Position numbers and translations under genes: made by a program. From NCBI RefSeq assembly GCF_001613385.1, contig NZ_BDCG01000003.1, forward strand, positions 1 to 64,000: DNA of 64,000 bases. Reading direction: 5' to 3'. The stretch comes from Nocardia flavorosea NBRC 108225. Its GTDB lineage: Bacteria; Actinomycetota; Actinomycetes; Mycobacteriales; Mycobacteriaceae. Numbering within the stretch: position 1 is the first letter of the stretch; each line of letters begins with the position of its first letter. Of the stretch, positions 8,147 to 16,978 are shown one piece after another. The notes below the pieces were generated by a model. It did no database searches, was not told the origin of the DNA, and worked only from the letters and a program-made list of their open reading frames with translations.

Positions 8147-8994
8147 GAATCGGCGTAGAGGTGGTGGTCGGCGAAGACTTGCTGGGAGCTGTACCGCAGA
8201 TCGCCGAGCTGGTCGAGGCCGCTGGTCTCGACGTCCTGTGGTGGCATCCGGTGGGGTCCGCCTGGACTTCGTCTCTGGTGGTCGCCGCGGCCTCCGCGGC
8301 GGTCACTACAACGCTCACGGTCGCGCAGGATGTCGCGTTGCAGGGTTTCCACCCGCTGTACCTCGCCGAAGAGCGGCACGTGACCGATCGATTGCTCGGT
8401 GGCCGGCTGGTCACGGTGTTGCGCGGTGACGCGGACGAGCAGAGCGAGGTCGCTGCCGTACTGCTGGCCGCTGCCGCGGGTAGACCGTTCCGCCATGTGG
8501 GCAGCCGGTGGACCGTTCCCGCCGGGCTGGAAGCGAATTCGATCAACCGGGAAGAATGTATCCGCGTCACCCCGATGCCCTCGGGGATGGGCACGGCCAT
8601 CTGGGTCGGTGCCCGCGCGGCTGCCGCGACCGGGCTGCCCGCGGTCGACTCTCCGGCCCTGTGGGCCGAACTGGATTCCGGCGCAAACGCCGTGCAGCGC
8701 CACGCTGTTCGCCCCGCCGTGCGCCGGTGGGATCCGCAGGACGAGCCCGTCGACGAGTTGGTGGCGCGGTTGCGCGCCGAACAACAGCACAGCGGGGTCG
8801 ATCTGATCGCCGTCCGGATCGCGGTAGCGCCGGGCACCGCCGCATGGCGATCGGCTGTGGCGGCGCTCGCCACCGTGGTCCGGCCGAGTCTGCAACTGGA
8901 ACGGCTGCCCGCGGGCCTGGAAGGGCGCTGGCACGAGCCCCTCGGTGCGCGCGCGGGACAACAGCAGGTGAACCATCTGGAGGAGAAAACATGA
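8143..8994 (+). CDS. LLM-class oxidoreductase-like protein 2 (short)
   Basis: A 283-residue luciferase-like protein, related in layout to its upstream neighbour but shorter. It has the barrel start MRIGVEVVVGEDLLGAVPQIAELVEAAGLDVLWWHP in place of the usual G-F-D-x-x-W-x-x-E-H, and TTLTVAQDVALQGFHP at the next barrel strand. The conserved Glu-His after the first strand is replaced by W-H-P, and the family's VGSPDTV phosphate-binding end is absent. It may therefore be a non-catalytic partner, comparable to LuxB beside LuxA, rather than an independent enzyme. ATGA overlaps join it to both neighbours. Confidence 0.72.
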   Translation: MRIGVEVVVGEDLLGAVPQIAELVEAAGLDVLWWHPVGSAWTSSLVVAAASAAVTTTLTVAQDVALQGFHPLYLAEERHVTDRLLGGRLVTVLRGDADEQSEVAAVLLAAAAGRPFRHVGSRWTVPAGLEANSINREECIRVTPMPSGMGTAIWVGARAAAATGLPAVDSPALWAELDSGANAVQRHAVRPAVRRWDPQDEPVDELVARLRAEQQHSGVDLIAVRIAVAPGTAAWRSAVAALATVVRPSLQLERLPAGLEGRWHEPLGARAGQQQVNHLEEKT

Positions 8995-10133
8995 CCGACG
9001 CCTATATCGTCGATGCGGTCCGCACCCCGACTGGGAAGCGGGGTGGCGGACTGAGCGGATTGCACCCGACCGACCTGCTGGCCGCGGTGCTGACCGAGGT
9101 CGTCACCCGGAGCGGCATCGATGCTGCCGCGGTCGACGACGTGATCGCCGGCTGCGTCGCGCAGATGGGCTCGCAGGCGTGGAATATCGGCCGCAACGCT
9201 TGGTTGTCCGCCGGGCTGCCGGTGGAGGTTCCGGCCGTCACCATTGACCGCCAGTGTGGATCTTCGCAGCAGGCAGTGCATTTCGCGGCACAGGGCATCA
9301 AGTCCGGCGAACAGGATCTGGTGATCGCCGCGGGAGTCGAAGCCATGAGCGTGGTACCGCTCAACAGTTCCGGCGACCCCGGGCTCGGCTACGGATATCC
9401 GTTCGGCGGACAGGGGTGGGCCGCCAATTACGGGGACCAGGAGATTCATCAGTTCCGCGGCGGAGACCTCATCGCGGAGAAATGGGATATCGACCGCGAG
9501 CGGATGTTCGAGTTCGCGCTCGCGAGTCACCGGAAGGCGGCCCGTGCCCAGGACGAGGGCCGGTTCGACACTCAGATCGTCCCGGTCGCCGGCGTCGACC
9601 GAGACGAGGGTGTGCGCCGCGGCTCCACGATCGAGAAGATGCGAACCATCGCGCCGATCCGGCCCGGCGGGATCCACAACGCCCCGCTGGCGAGCCAGAT
9701 CGCCGACGGCGCGGCCGCTCTGCTGCTGGCGTCCGGGAACGCGGTCGACCGGCTCGGACTGACCCCGCTGGCCCGGGTGCACACCACGACGGTGGTGGGC
9801 AGCGACCCGGTGCTCATCCTCACCGGACCGATCCCGGCCACCCGGAAGGTACTCGACCGGGCCGGGCTGTCGGCCGGCGATATCGACCTCTACGAATGCA
9901 ACGAGGCATTCGCGGCGGTGGTGCTGGCCTGGGCGAAGGAACTCGCTATCGACCTGGACCGGGTGAACGTCAACGGTGGGGCGATGGCGCTGGGGCATCC
10001 GCTCGGGGCCAGTGGCGCACGGCTCATGACCACATTGGTCCACGAAATGCGGCGGACGGGTGCGCGCTACGGATTGCAGACCATGTGCGAGGGCGGCGGC
10101 CTGGCCAATGCCACGATTCTGGAACGGGTGTAG
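8991..10133 (+). CDS. Thiolase (acetyl-CoA acyltransferase, FadA5/FadA6-like)
   Basis: A 380-residue thiolase with all catalytic elements: the nucleophilic Cys in [17 protein letters not shown] (about residue 88), the His of [11 protein letters not shown], and the second Cys of [23 protein letters not shown] lies just before the ATG, which overlaps the previous stop. It should cleave a 3-oxoacyl-CoA to a shortened acyl-CoA and acetyl- or propionyl-CoA. FadA5/FadA6-type enzymes of actinobacteria work on steroid-derived substrates, but similarity to them is a general impression. Together with the ACAD, MaoC pair and SDR it completes a beta-oxidation set. Confidence 0.9.
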   Translation: MTDAYIVDAVRTPTGKRGGGLSGLHPTDLLAAVLTEVVTRSGIDAAAVDDVIAGCVAQMGSQAWNIGRNAWLSAGLPVEVPAVTIDRQCGSSQQAVHFAAQGIKSGEQDLVIAAGVEAMSVVPLNSSGDPGLGYGYPFGGQGWAANYGDQEIHQFRGGDLIAEKWDIDRERMFEFALASHRKAARAQDEGRFDTQIVPVAGVDRDEGVRRGSTIEKMRTIAPIRPGGIHNAPLASQIADGAAALLLASGNAVDRLGLTPLARVHTTTVVGSDPVLILTGPIPATRKVLDRAGLSAGDIDLYECNEAFAAVVLAWAKELAIDLDRVNVNGGAMALGHPLGASGARLMTTLVHEMRRTGARYGLQTMCEGGGLANATILERV

Positions 10134-10136
10134 CGG

Positions 10137-10907
10137 ATGCTGATATCGGAGGCGGTGGTCGTCGTGACCGGCGGCGCGTCGGGCATCGGGCAAGGGGTGG
10201 TCCGGGCGACCGTGGCGGCCGGCGGCCGCGCCGCGGTATTCGACCTCCCGGGGTCCGCCGGTGCCGAACTCGTGGCGTCGCTCGGCCCGTCCGCGGCCTT
10301 CTTCCCGGTCGATGTGACCGCTCCGGTGGAGGTCGAAGCGGCTGTCGCGGCTGCCGTGGCTCATTACGGGCGGATCGATGTCCTGGTCAACAGTGCCGGT
10401 ATCAGCCCTGCGGCGCGAGTGGTAGCCGGTAACGGTGACCTGTTCCCCCTGGCGAAATTCCGGGCGGCAGTGGAGGTGAACCTGCTCGGATCGTTCGATG
10501 TGCTGCGGCATTGTGCCGGCGCGATGGCCCGGAACGCACCGACCGAGGAAGGCGAGCGCGGACTGATCGTGAACATCGGCTCGATCGCCGCATTCGAAGG
10601 CCAGGTCGGACAGGCCGCATATGCTGCGAGCAAAGGCGGCGTCGTCGCGATGACGCTGCCACTGGCGCGTGACCTCGCCACGCACGGGATCCGGGTGATG
10701 GGCCTCTGCCCCGGCACAATCGACACCCCCATGGTGCAGCAGGCGAGCGAGGAGATCCGCACCTACCTCCGGGACGCGAACGTGTTCCCGAAGCGCCTGG
10801 GCCGGGCCGGCGATATCGCTGCCGTCATCCGGACCTGTATGGAGACCACATATCTGAACGGTGAGGTGATCCGCGTCGACGCCGGGGTCCGGATGGCTCC
10901 GCGATGA
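10137..10907 (+). CDS. SDR, 3-hydroxyacyl-CoA dehydrogenase type 2-like
   Basis: A 256-residue classical SDR. The cofactor loop is VTGGASGIGQG, the structural motif is LVNSAGIS, and the catalytic Ser, Tyr and Lys are in IGSIAAFEGQVGQAAYAASKGG. The stretch GERGLIVNIGSIAAFEGQVGQ is typical of 17-beta-HSD10/3-hydroxyacyl-CoA dehydrogenase type II relatives, which use NAD on 3-hydroxyacyl-CoA or hydroxysteroids. It starts 3 bases after the thiolase stop, so it most likely produces the 3-oxoacyl-CoA that the thiolase cleaves. Confidence 0.87.
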   Translation: MLISEAVVVVTGGASGIGQGVVRATVAAGGRAAVFDLPGSAGAELVASLGPSAAFFPVDVTAPVEVEAAVAAAVAHYGRIDVLVNSAGISPAARVVAGNGDLFPLAKFRAAVEVNLLGSFDVLRHCAGAMARNAPTEEGERGLIVNIGSIAAFEGQVGQAAYAASKGGVVAMTLPLARDLATHGIRVMGLCPGTIDTPMVQQASEEIRTYLRDANVFPKRLGRAGDIAAVIRTCMETTYLNGEVIRVDAGVRMAPR

Positions 10908-10947
10908 CGCCGATCTGCGACCCGCGAAACAGGAAGGACTGTGCGCC

Positions 10948-11340
10948 ATGACGACGACGGTCGAACACGGCCGGTCGCCGGTCGATCCGCGGCCGGTCGG
11001 GGCGGAAACAAACGGTACGGTAACCATTACCGGCTGGCGTTGCGTTTCCTGTGCCCATCCGCTGACCCAGGAAGTTCTCCGCTGCCCGCTGTGCCGGAGC
11101 AGGGTCGGTCCAGCCACCTTTGCGACCAGCGGGGTGGTGTGGGCATCGACCTGCCTGCGGGTCCGTGTTCCGGACTACCCGCCGCCGTTCGCGGTGGCTT
11201 ATCTGACCCTCGACGACGGGCCGCGCGTCCTCGTCCACACACCGGGGGACAGCCCGATCCGGCCCGGGCGCCGCGCCACCGTGACCTCGGTATCACCCGC
11301 GGGTGATCTCGTCGCGAACGAGAGCGAGGATCGCGCATGA
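10948..11340 (+). CDS. Zn-ribbon OB-fold (DUF35) acyl-CoA binding partner
   Basis: A 130-residue DUF35 protein. The N-terminal rubredoxin-like zinc ribbon has CVSCAHPLTQEVLRCPLC, and the OB-fold part includes SGVVWASTCLRVRVPDYPPPFAVAYLTLDDG. DUF35 proteins bind acyl-CoA and pair with thiolase-fold enzymes. The best-studied case is the DUF35 domain of ChsH2 with the Ltp2 retro-aldolase in cholesterol side-chain removal. Here the next gene, overlapping by ATGA, is a thiolase-fold protein, so a two-subunit complex is very likely. The window's first MaoC subunit lacks a fused DUF35 domain, so the ChsH2 functions are split into separate genes. Confidence 0.85.
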   Translation: MTTTVEHGRSPVDPRPVGAETNGTVTITGWRCVSCAHPLTQEVLRCPLCRSRVGPATFATSGVVWASTCLRVRVPDYPPPFAVAYLTLDDGPRVLVHTPGDSPIRPGRRATVTSVSPAGDLVANESEDRA

Positions 11341-12458
11341 ACGCGTTCGTCTACGGTGTCGGCACCTCACGGTTCGGACGGCAACCGGGCGTGGCGGGTC
11401 CGGCGCTCGCTCAGCAGGCGATCCTCGAAGCGCTGGGCGACGCCGGCGTCGACAGTGTCGAGGCCGTATACGCAGGCACTGTGTTCGGCGCCCCCGGCAC
11501 CGCCCAGCGCGCGCTACAGACTCTCGGAATCACCGGGATACCGATCCTGACCTTCGAGAATGCCTGCGCGACCTCGAGTACGGCGTTCCACGAAGCCCGC
11601 CATGCTGTGCTTTCCGGGCGGTACGAACGGGTGCTGTGCCTCGGAATCGAGACGATGACGGCGCATTTCGACGGCCCGATCACCCCGGAGCCGACCGACG
11701 CGGAAGGCCGCGCAGGGCTCGCACTGCCGGGCGTATACGCCATGGTCGCCAGCCGCTACCGCTACCTCTACGACCTCGCTCCCGAGACGCTCGCGGCCGT
11801 GGCCGTCAAGAACCGGCGCCACGGCGCACTCAACGACCGGGCCCAGCACGGCACCCCGGTGACAGTGGACGAGGTGCTGGCCTCGCGGATGATCGCCGAC
11901 CCGTTGACGCTGATGCAGTGCTGCGATATCTCCGATGCCGCCGCGGCGGCGGTCGTGGGCGTCGGCCGGGGCAACTCCCGCGACATCCGGATCGCCGCGT
12001 CGGCACTGCGCTCGGGCGAGCTGTGGGACCACCGCAGCACGTTGCCGTGGGGATACGAGCTGATGCGGCAGGTCTCCGCGCAGGCCTGGGAAGAGGCCGG
12101 GATCGGACCGGCCGAGGTGGATATGTTCGAGGTCCACGATGCGTTCACCATCGGGGAGATCACCGCGACGGAAGCGCTCGGGCTGACCGAGCCGGGCGGC
12201 GGGGGCGATCTGGTGTTGTCGGGGCATACCGAACTGGGCGGTAAGCAGCCGGTGAATCCGTCCGGCGGTCTGCTGAGCCGCGGTCACCCCTTGGGCGCCA
12301 CCGGTCTCGCGCAGATCGCCGAAGGTGTGTGGCAGTTGCGCGGATCCGCGGGCACCCGGCAGGTGGCGGGGGCCCGGGTCGCCGCCATCGAGACCATGGG
12401 CGGCGGCACCGCGGGAATCGATGGAAATGGATGTGTAGTGGTGGTTCTCGGTGGTTGA
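11337..12458 (+). CDS. Thiolase-like protein (SCPx/Ltp2-type, probable aldolase)
   Basis: A 373-residue thiolase-fold protein of the lipid-transfer-protein (SCPx/Ltp) branch. The N-terminal Cys is kept in ENACATSSTAFHEA, VHDAFTIGEI marks the branch, and the His is in GHPLGATGLAQ. The second thiolase Cys, normally in C-x-GGG, is replaced by Met (ETMGGGTAGIDGNG). Loss of that acid/base argues against ordinary thiolysis and fits a retro-aldolase role like Ltp2. Pairing with the DUF35 gene upstream supports this. Such an enzyme would split a beta-hydroxyacyl-CoA at a branched carbon, releasing a ketone plus propionyl- or acetyl-CoA. Function is inferred from context. Confidence 0.82.
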   Translation: MNAFVYGVGTSRFGRQPGVAGPALAQQAILEALGDAGVDSVEAVYAGTVFGAPGTAQRALQTLGITGIPILTFENACATSSTAFHEARHAVLSGRYERVLCLGIETMTAHFDGPITPEPTDAEGRAGLALPGVYAMVASRYRYLYDLAPETLAAVAVKNRRHGALNDRAQHGTPVTVDEVLASRMIADPLTLMQCCDISDAAAAAVVGVGRGNSRDIRIAASALRSGELWDHRSTLPWGYELMRQVSAQAWEEAGIGPAEVDMFEVHDAFTIGEITATEALGLTEPGGGGDLVLSGHTELGGKQPVNPSGGLLSRGHPLGATGLAQIAEGVWQLRGSAGTRQVAGARVAAIETMGGGTAGIDGNGCVVVVLGG

Positions 12459-13683
12459 GAAGACGAACACCGTCGTCCCGGACGACGATATGCTGGGTGG
12501 TCCGCGGTTGGCCGACCCCTACCCGTACTTCGCGGCGATGCAGCAGCAGGACCCGGTGCACTGGAACGAGAAGTTCGGCGCCTGGTTCATTCACAAACAC
12601 GCGGATGTCCTTGCCGCGCTCCGTAATCCCGCGTTCTCCTCGGATCGGGTGCGGCCGGTTTTCGACCGGCACATGTCGCCGGAACAGCGGCAGCGGCGGC
12701 AACCGACCTTCGATGTGCTCCGGCACTGGATGGTCTTCCTGGATCCACCGGAGCACACGCGACTGCGCAAAATCCTCACTCCCTTGTTCAGTCCCAAAGC
12801 GGTCGCGCCCTGGCGGCCCCGTATCGATCAGGTGGTCGAGGAGTCGCTGGCCGCGCTCGCCGAACGCGATACCTTCGATTTCGTCCTGGATTTCGCCTAT
12901 CCCATTCCGGCGATCGTGGTCGCCGAGCTGATCGGGGTCCCGGCCGGAGATCGGGACAAATTCAAGAAATGGTCCGATGACATCCTGACCCTTGTCTTCG
13001 GCGCCGAGGGGCAGCAGGACCGGCGCGAACTGGCGCAGCAGGGGCTCGTCGAACTCACCGCCTACCTGGGCGATCTGATCGCCGATATCCGGAAGAACCC
13101 CCGCGACGACGTGATCTCACACCTGGTGAGCGCCGAGGTCGAACCGCCGTTGACCGACCAGGAGATCATTTCCACCTGCGCGCTGCTGGTATTCGGCGGG
13201 CACGAGACCACGACGAACCTCATCGCCAACGGCACCAGGCAGCTGTTGCTCCATCCGGAGCAGTGGGCGTTGTTGCGCGACGAGCCGCAACGGATCAATG
13301 CTGCGGTAGAGGAGTTGCTGCGGTTCGACGGCCCGTCCCGGTTGGAAGCGCGATTGCTGGTCGAGGATGTGGAAATGCGCGGGAAAGTGCTCCGCGCCGG
13401 CCAGAACGTCTTCCTCGTACAGAGTGCGGCGAACCGCGACCCCGATGTCTTCAGCGAACCCGGGTCCCTGGATATCACCCGGCAACCCAACCAGCACATC
13501 GGCTTCGGTCACGGTGTCCATCACTGCCTGGGCAACTTCCTGGCACGCCTGGAAGCGGTGGTCGCGATCCCGGCGGTGATCTCCGCCATGCCCGACCTGC
13601 GCCTCGATGGTGCGGAGACCTGGCACACCACCATGATGAGCCGTGGCATGAAGACCATGCCGGTGCGGCGAGGGGGCCGGTGA
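12451..13683 (+). CDS. Cytochrome P450
   Basis: A 410-residue soluble bacterial P450. The oxygen-binding I-helix motif is FGGHETTTN, the K-helix ExxR is in EELLRFDGPSR, and the heme loop is FGHGVHHCLG with the proximal Cys at about residue 359. The GTG start overlaps the thiolase-like gene by 8 bases. Electrons are probably supplied by the ferredoxin (16787-16978) and FAD reductase (15588-16772) encoded in the - strand operon to the right. It likely hydroxylates the ring or side chain of the pathway substrate, but the substrate is unknown. Confidence 0.92.
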   Translation: MVEKTNTVVPDDDMLGGPRLADPYPYFAAMQQQDPVHWNEKFGAWFIHKHADVLAALRNPAFSSDRVRPVFDRHMSPEQRQRRQPTFDVLRHWMVFLDPPEHTRLRKILTPLFSPKAVAPWRPRIDQVVEESLAALAERDTFDFVLDFAYPIPAIVVAELIGVPAGDRDKFKKWSDDILTLVFGAEGQQDRRELAQQGLVELTAYLGDLIADIRKNPRDDVISHLVSAEVEPPLTDQEIISTCALLVFGGHETTTNLIANGTRQLLLHPEQWALLRDEPQRINAAVEELLRFDGPSRLEARLLVEDVEMRGKVLRAGQNVFLVQSAANRDPDVFSEPGSLDITRQPNQHIGFGHGVHHCLGNFLARLEAVVAIPAVISAMPDLRLDGAETWHTTMMSRGMKTMPVRRGGR

Positions 13684-14444
13684 TGGCCGTATCGCTGCCC
13701 CTGGCCGGGCGGACCGCGCTGATCACCGGGGCCAGCGGAGGAATCGGCCGGACGATCGCGGTAGCGCTGGCCGAGGCCGGTGCGGATGTCGGGTTGGTCG
13801 CGCGCCGCCGGGAAGCGTTGGAGGAGACCGCCCGGCTCGTCGCGCCGACCGGCCGGCGCGCGGCGGTGGCCACCGCCGATATCACCGACGAGGTCCAGAT
13901 TGCCGCCGCGGTGGCCGCGGTGTCCGCAGAGCTCGGAGATCCCACGGTCGTGGTCAACAATGCGGGCGGCGCGAGGTTCCTCGCTCCCCTGGCCGAAATG
14001 CGAATATCGGGGTGGAACAAAACAGTCGGCCTGAACCTCACCGCGCCGCTGCTGTGCGCGCGGGCAGCGCTGCCCGGGATGATCCGGGCCGGCGGCGGCG
14101 CCGTCGTCAATATCGGGTCCATCGTGGGCGAGGCGGCCCAACACGATATGGCGCACTACGGAGCCGCGAAAGCGGGGCTGACCATGCTGACCCAGAGCAT
14201 GGCGCGCGAATGGGGGCAGTACGGTATCCGGGTCAACGTGGTGGTTCCGGGCCTGATCGATTCGGGAGCGCACGCGCACTACGAAAAGGAATCGGGGATG
14301 AACCGGCTCTACAGTGCCGAGATCCCGCTCGGGCGCTGGGGTGATCCGGCCGAGATCGCCGGCCCGGTGGTGTTCTTGGCCTCGCCGGCGGCGTCGTTCG
14401 TCACCGGCACCGCATTGATCGTCGACGGAGGCCAGGTCTGCTGA
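13683..14444 (+). CDS. SDR family oxidoreductase (FabG-like)
   Basis: A 253-residue classical SDR with cofactor loop TGASGGIGRT, structural motif VVNNAGG and catalytic residues in IGSIVGEAAQHDMAHYGAAKAG (Ser, Tyr-x-x-x-Lys intact). The N-terminal ARRR after the second strand suggests NADPH preference, which is inference. The ATG overlaps the P450 stop (TGATG), and it is the last gene of the long + strand operon. It is followed by an exceptionally strong hairpin terminator. It could oxidise the alcohol made by the P450. Confidence 0.88.
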   Translation: MAVSLPLAGRTALITGASGGIGRTIAVALAEAGADVGLVARRREALEETARLVAPTGRRAAVATADITDEVQIAAAVAAVSAELGDPTVVVNNAGGARFLAPLAEMRISGWNKTVGLNLTAPLLCARAALPGMIRAGGGAVVNIGSIVGEAAQHDMAHYGAAKAGLTMLTQSMAREWGQYGIRVNVVVPGLIDSGAHAHYEKESGMNRLYSAEIPLGRWGDPAEIAGPVVFLASPAASFVTGTALIVDGGQVC

Positions 14445-14457
14445 TCCGGCGCGTGAG

Positions 14458-14503
14458 TGACCGAATGCCCCGCACCGGTAGGCCGGTGCGGGGCATTCGG
14501 TCA
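14458..14503. terminator. Bidirectional terminator between convergent operons
   Basis: A perfect 21-bp stem (arms 14458-14478 and 14483-14503) with a 4-base TAGG loop. It lies between the SDR stop and the MBL gene and overlaps the last codon of the latter. It can stop transcription from both sides. Confidence 0.85.
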
Positions 14504-15538
14504 TTCTGTGGTGTAGATGTTGGGCCCGGCTTTGCCGGTCCCGCATCGTAGTTCGCCGCGGAAGGCGAGATGATCCAGGTGCACCAAGGTCTCGACAACA
14601 GCGAGTACCTGATCGAACAGACCGAGTTCGTGGAATCGCCGATCGCGGCGGGTCCAGGTGGAGGCATGCGCGATCGCCCGGGCGGTGCGCAATCCGTCCG
14701 CGCAGAGCATCCGGATCCGGTCGAGCCGTTCGGCATGATGGTCGATAAGTTCCCGGGCCCGGCGGCCGGCATCGTCGATGACCGGACCGTGGGATGGGAG
14801 CAGTCCGAGTGCGGGCCCGTCCGCGATGATCCGCAGGGATTCGAGATATGCGCCGAGCGGGTCGGGGGTGGGCCTCGGTTCGAAACCGACCGACGGCGTG
14901 ATGGTGGGCAGGATGTGGTCCCCGCTGAACAACAGGCGGGCTGTCTCCTCGACGAACACCATATGCCCGTCGGTATGCCCCGGAGTGTGGACAGCACGCA
15001 GTGTCCGGGACCCGGTACGCACCGGATCCCCGTCGTCCAGCCAGCGGTCGGGTAGCCCGAATTCCTCTGTCACATAGCCCTGCGGAGCCCGGGAGCCCGA
15101 GCCGGCCAGCTGATGGAGCAGATCCGCGGCATCGGCGGCGATGAGCCTGCCACCCTGGGAATCCAGGCCGCGGCCGGATCCGTCGATCATGGCCGCGATG
15201 GTCGGACCTTCCCGCCGGCCGAGTGCGATCCGGCTGCCGTACCGGGCACGCAGCGATACGGCCAGCGTGTAATGGTCACGGTGCGCGTGGGTCACGGCGA
15301 TCGTGGCGATACGGTCGATCGACCGGCCGATCCTGGCCAGTGCCGCGGCGAGTTCCTGTTGCGCGTTCGGATCGGCCCACCCGCCGTCGACCAGGCCCAG
15401 CTCGTCGTCCGAGATCACCGCGTACACATTCACCGCCCGGAGCCCATCGTTGGGCATGCTGAGCGGAATCCGGAAAATGCCGTCGCCGACCTCGTAGATA
15501 CCGGGCCGGGTCCAGTCGTGGGAGCCTGATGCCGGCAT
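14501..15538 (-). CDS. MBL-fold metallo-hydrolase
   Basis: A 345-residue metallo-beta-lactamase-fold hydrolase. The zinc motif THAHRDH (His84, His86, Asp88, His89) is followed by HTPGHTDGH, FSGDHILP and PSHGP, which supply the other ligands. The C-terminal helical extension resembles that of lactonase/glyoxalase-II-like relatives found in CoA and lipid catabolic clusters, where they act as thioesterases or lactonases. It is the last gene of the - strand group that carries the P450 redox partners. A lactonase would fit if the luciferase-like pair makes a lactone by Baeyer-Villiger oxidation. That link is speculative. Confidence 0.82.
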   Translation of the reverse strand: MPASGSHDWTRPGIYEVGDGIFRIPLSMPNDGLRAVNVYAVISDDELGLVDGGWADPNAQQELAAALARIGRSIDRIATIAVTHAHRDHYTLAVSLRARYGSRIALGRREGPTIAAMIDGSGRGLDSQGGRLIAADAADLLHQLAGSGSRAPQGYVTEEFGLPDRWLDDGDPVRTGSRTLRAVHTPGHTDGHMVFVEETARLLFSGDHILPTITPSVGFEPRPTPDPLGAYLESLRIIADGPALGLLPSHGPVIDDAGRRARELIDHHAERLDRIRMLCADGLRTARAIAHASTWTRRDRRFHELGLFDQVLAVVETLVHLDHLAFRGELRCGTGKAGPNIYTTE

Positions 15539-15587
15539 ATCTCTTCCCTTCGGATCCGGAGCGACGGGTAGGCGCTCGGGGTGCGGA

Positions 15588-16772
15588 TTACACTGATGTG
15601 CCGAGCGATTCGAGCACCATGCGGCGCGCGGCCACCGCCTTCTTGGGCAATCCGAGCAGTAGGACCCCGGTCAATGCGGCGCCCCGGAAATAGCCGACGA
15701 CGGCCTCGCTCTCGAGATCGCCCTCCAGTACTTCGGCCCGGTCGGCCACCGCGAGCGACCCGAAAGATTGCAGCCGCAGATCGGCTTGATCGGACCAGAA
15801 GGACGGCAGGGGCGTGAACGCGGAATCGCTCGGCGGAGCGCCGGCCAGGTCGTGCATGAGCGTGGCCGCGGCCCGGGTTGCGGTCACCGCGGGAATCTGC
15901 CAGTGCTCGACCCGGCGCGGAACGTCGTCGAACAGTGGATTCGGGAATCGCGCCACATCGCCGACGGCGACAGACCCGGTGCCGCCGCCCATCCGGAGAT
16001 CGTTGTCGCAGGCGATACCGTCGGAGAGGTCGAGGCCGTTGCCCGCGAGCCAATCCACCGCCGGCGCCGAACCCACGGCCTGGACGAGGACGTCACCGGT
16101 GAGGACCGAGTCGTCGGTCAACTCCACGCTCGTGGTGGTTCCCGATTCGGTGACCCGCCGGACGCCGGCGCCGAGATGGAAACGTATCCCGTGGCGTTCG
16201 TGCCGGCGCTGGACCGCGCCACCCGCCATCGTGCCCAGTGGGACCTGCAGTGGCGTCCGGTCCGGCGCGACCACATCGACTCGGCAGCCGAGCTGGGTCG
16301 CGGTGGCGGCGACTTCGCAACCGATGAAGCCCGCCCCGACTACCACGACCCGGGCGCCGGCGATGAGCCGCCGCTGCAGGGCGCAGCAGTCGTCGAAGGT
16401 CCGGACGACGAATCCCGCGCTGCCGTGCGGAATCGGTAGCCGGCGCGCCCGCACTCCGGTAGCCGCGACCAGTCCGTCGTATTCGATGATTCGCCCGTCC
16501 GACAGCGCCACCCGCCGTGCCGCCAGATCGGTGGCGACCGCCCGGACGCCCCGGATCCATTCGGCCCGATCCGCTTCCGGTCGTTGTTTGAAGAGCAACG
16601 AACCGAGATCAGGGGCGCCTTTCAGTGCTGCCTTGGAGAGCGGCGGACGCGTGTAGGGCAGGTGCGTCTCCTCCGAGATCACCACCACCTCACCGGCCCA
16701 TCCGGCGCCGTACAGGGCTTCGACGGTTCTGAGTCCGCTCAGTGAACCACCGACGACAACGATCCTGCTCAC
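15588..16772 (-). CDS. FAD-dependent ferredoxin reductase
   Basis: A 394-residue class-I ferredoxin reductase. The FAD-binding start is RIVVVGGSLSGLRTVEAL, the NAD(P)-binding motif is VVVVGAGFIGCEVAA, and the second FAD motif is GSVAVGDVARFPN. The GTG start is preceded by GGAAGGA; earlier in-frame codons overlap the ferredoxin gene. It begins 14 bases after the ferredoxin stop, so the two form the electron-transfer chain from NAD(P)H to the P450 at 12451. The C-terminal domain (RLQSFGSLAVADRAEVLEGD) is normal for rubredoxin/putidaredoxin-reductase relatives. Confidence 0.9.
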   Translation of the reverse strand: MSRIVVVGGSLSGLRTVEALYGAGWAGEVVVISEETHLPYTRPPLSKAALKGAPDLGSLLFKQRPEADRAEWIRGVRAVATDLAARRVALSDGRIIEYDGLVAATGVRARRLPIPHGSAGFVVRTFDDCCALQRRLIAGARVVVVGAGFIGCEVAATATQLGCRVDVVAPDRTPLQVPLGTMAGGAVQRRHERHGIRFHLGAGVRRVTESGTTTSVELTDDSVLTGDVLVQAVGSAPAVDWLAGNGLDLSDGIACDNDLRMGGGTGSVAVGDVARFPNPLFDDVPRRVEHWQIPAVTATRAAATLMHDLAGAPPSDSAFTPLPSFWSDQADLRLQSFGSLAVADRAEVLEGDLESEAVVGYFRGAALTGVLLLGLPKKAVAARRMVLESLGTSV

Positions 16773-16786
16773 GGAGGTCCTTCCGC

Positions 16787-16978
16787 TCAGCTCCGCAGCG
16801 TGATGGCCTGCACGGGGCACGCCAGCACGGCCGCCTCGACTTCGTCGCGTTGCGAAGCCGGTGCGGACGCCCGGTAGACGAGGTCGCCGGCGTCGTCGAG
16901 GTCGAAGACCTCGGGCGCGGCGAAGACACACTGGGCCAGGTTCTGGCAGAGCCCCATATCCACGTCGATATGCATCAT
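16787..16978 (-). CDS. 3Fe-4S ferredoxin
   Basis: A 63-residue ferredoxin with the P450-associated pattern GLCQNLAQCVFAAPEVF and later CPVQAI. There are three cluster cysteines (residues 11, 17 and 54), and the position that would be the fourth Cys is Leu, so a 3Fe-4S cluster is expected. Its ATG overlaps the stop of the VOC gene (ATGATG), and the reductase gene follows closely. It probably shuttles electrons to the cluster's P450. Confidence 0.9.
   Translation of the reverse strand: MMHIDVDMGLCQNLAQCVFAAPEVFDLDDAGDLVYRASAPASQRDEVEAAVLACPVQAITLRS

Noticed and set aside
8061..11117. Very long - strand open frame (about 1018 codons) opposite the LLM, thiolase and SDR genes
   Set aside because: It is the antisense shadow of well-supported + strand genes, has His/Arg/Asp-rich composition and no domain; such frames are common in high-GC DNA.
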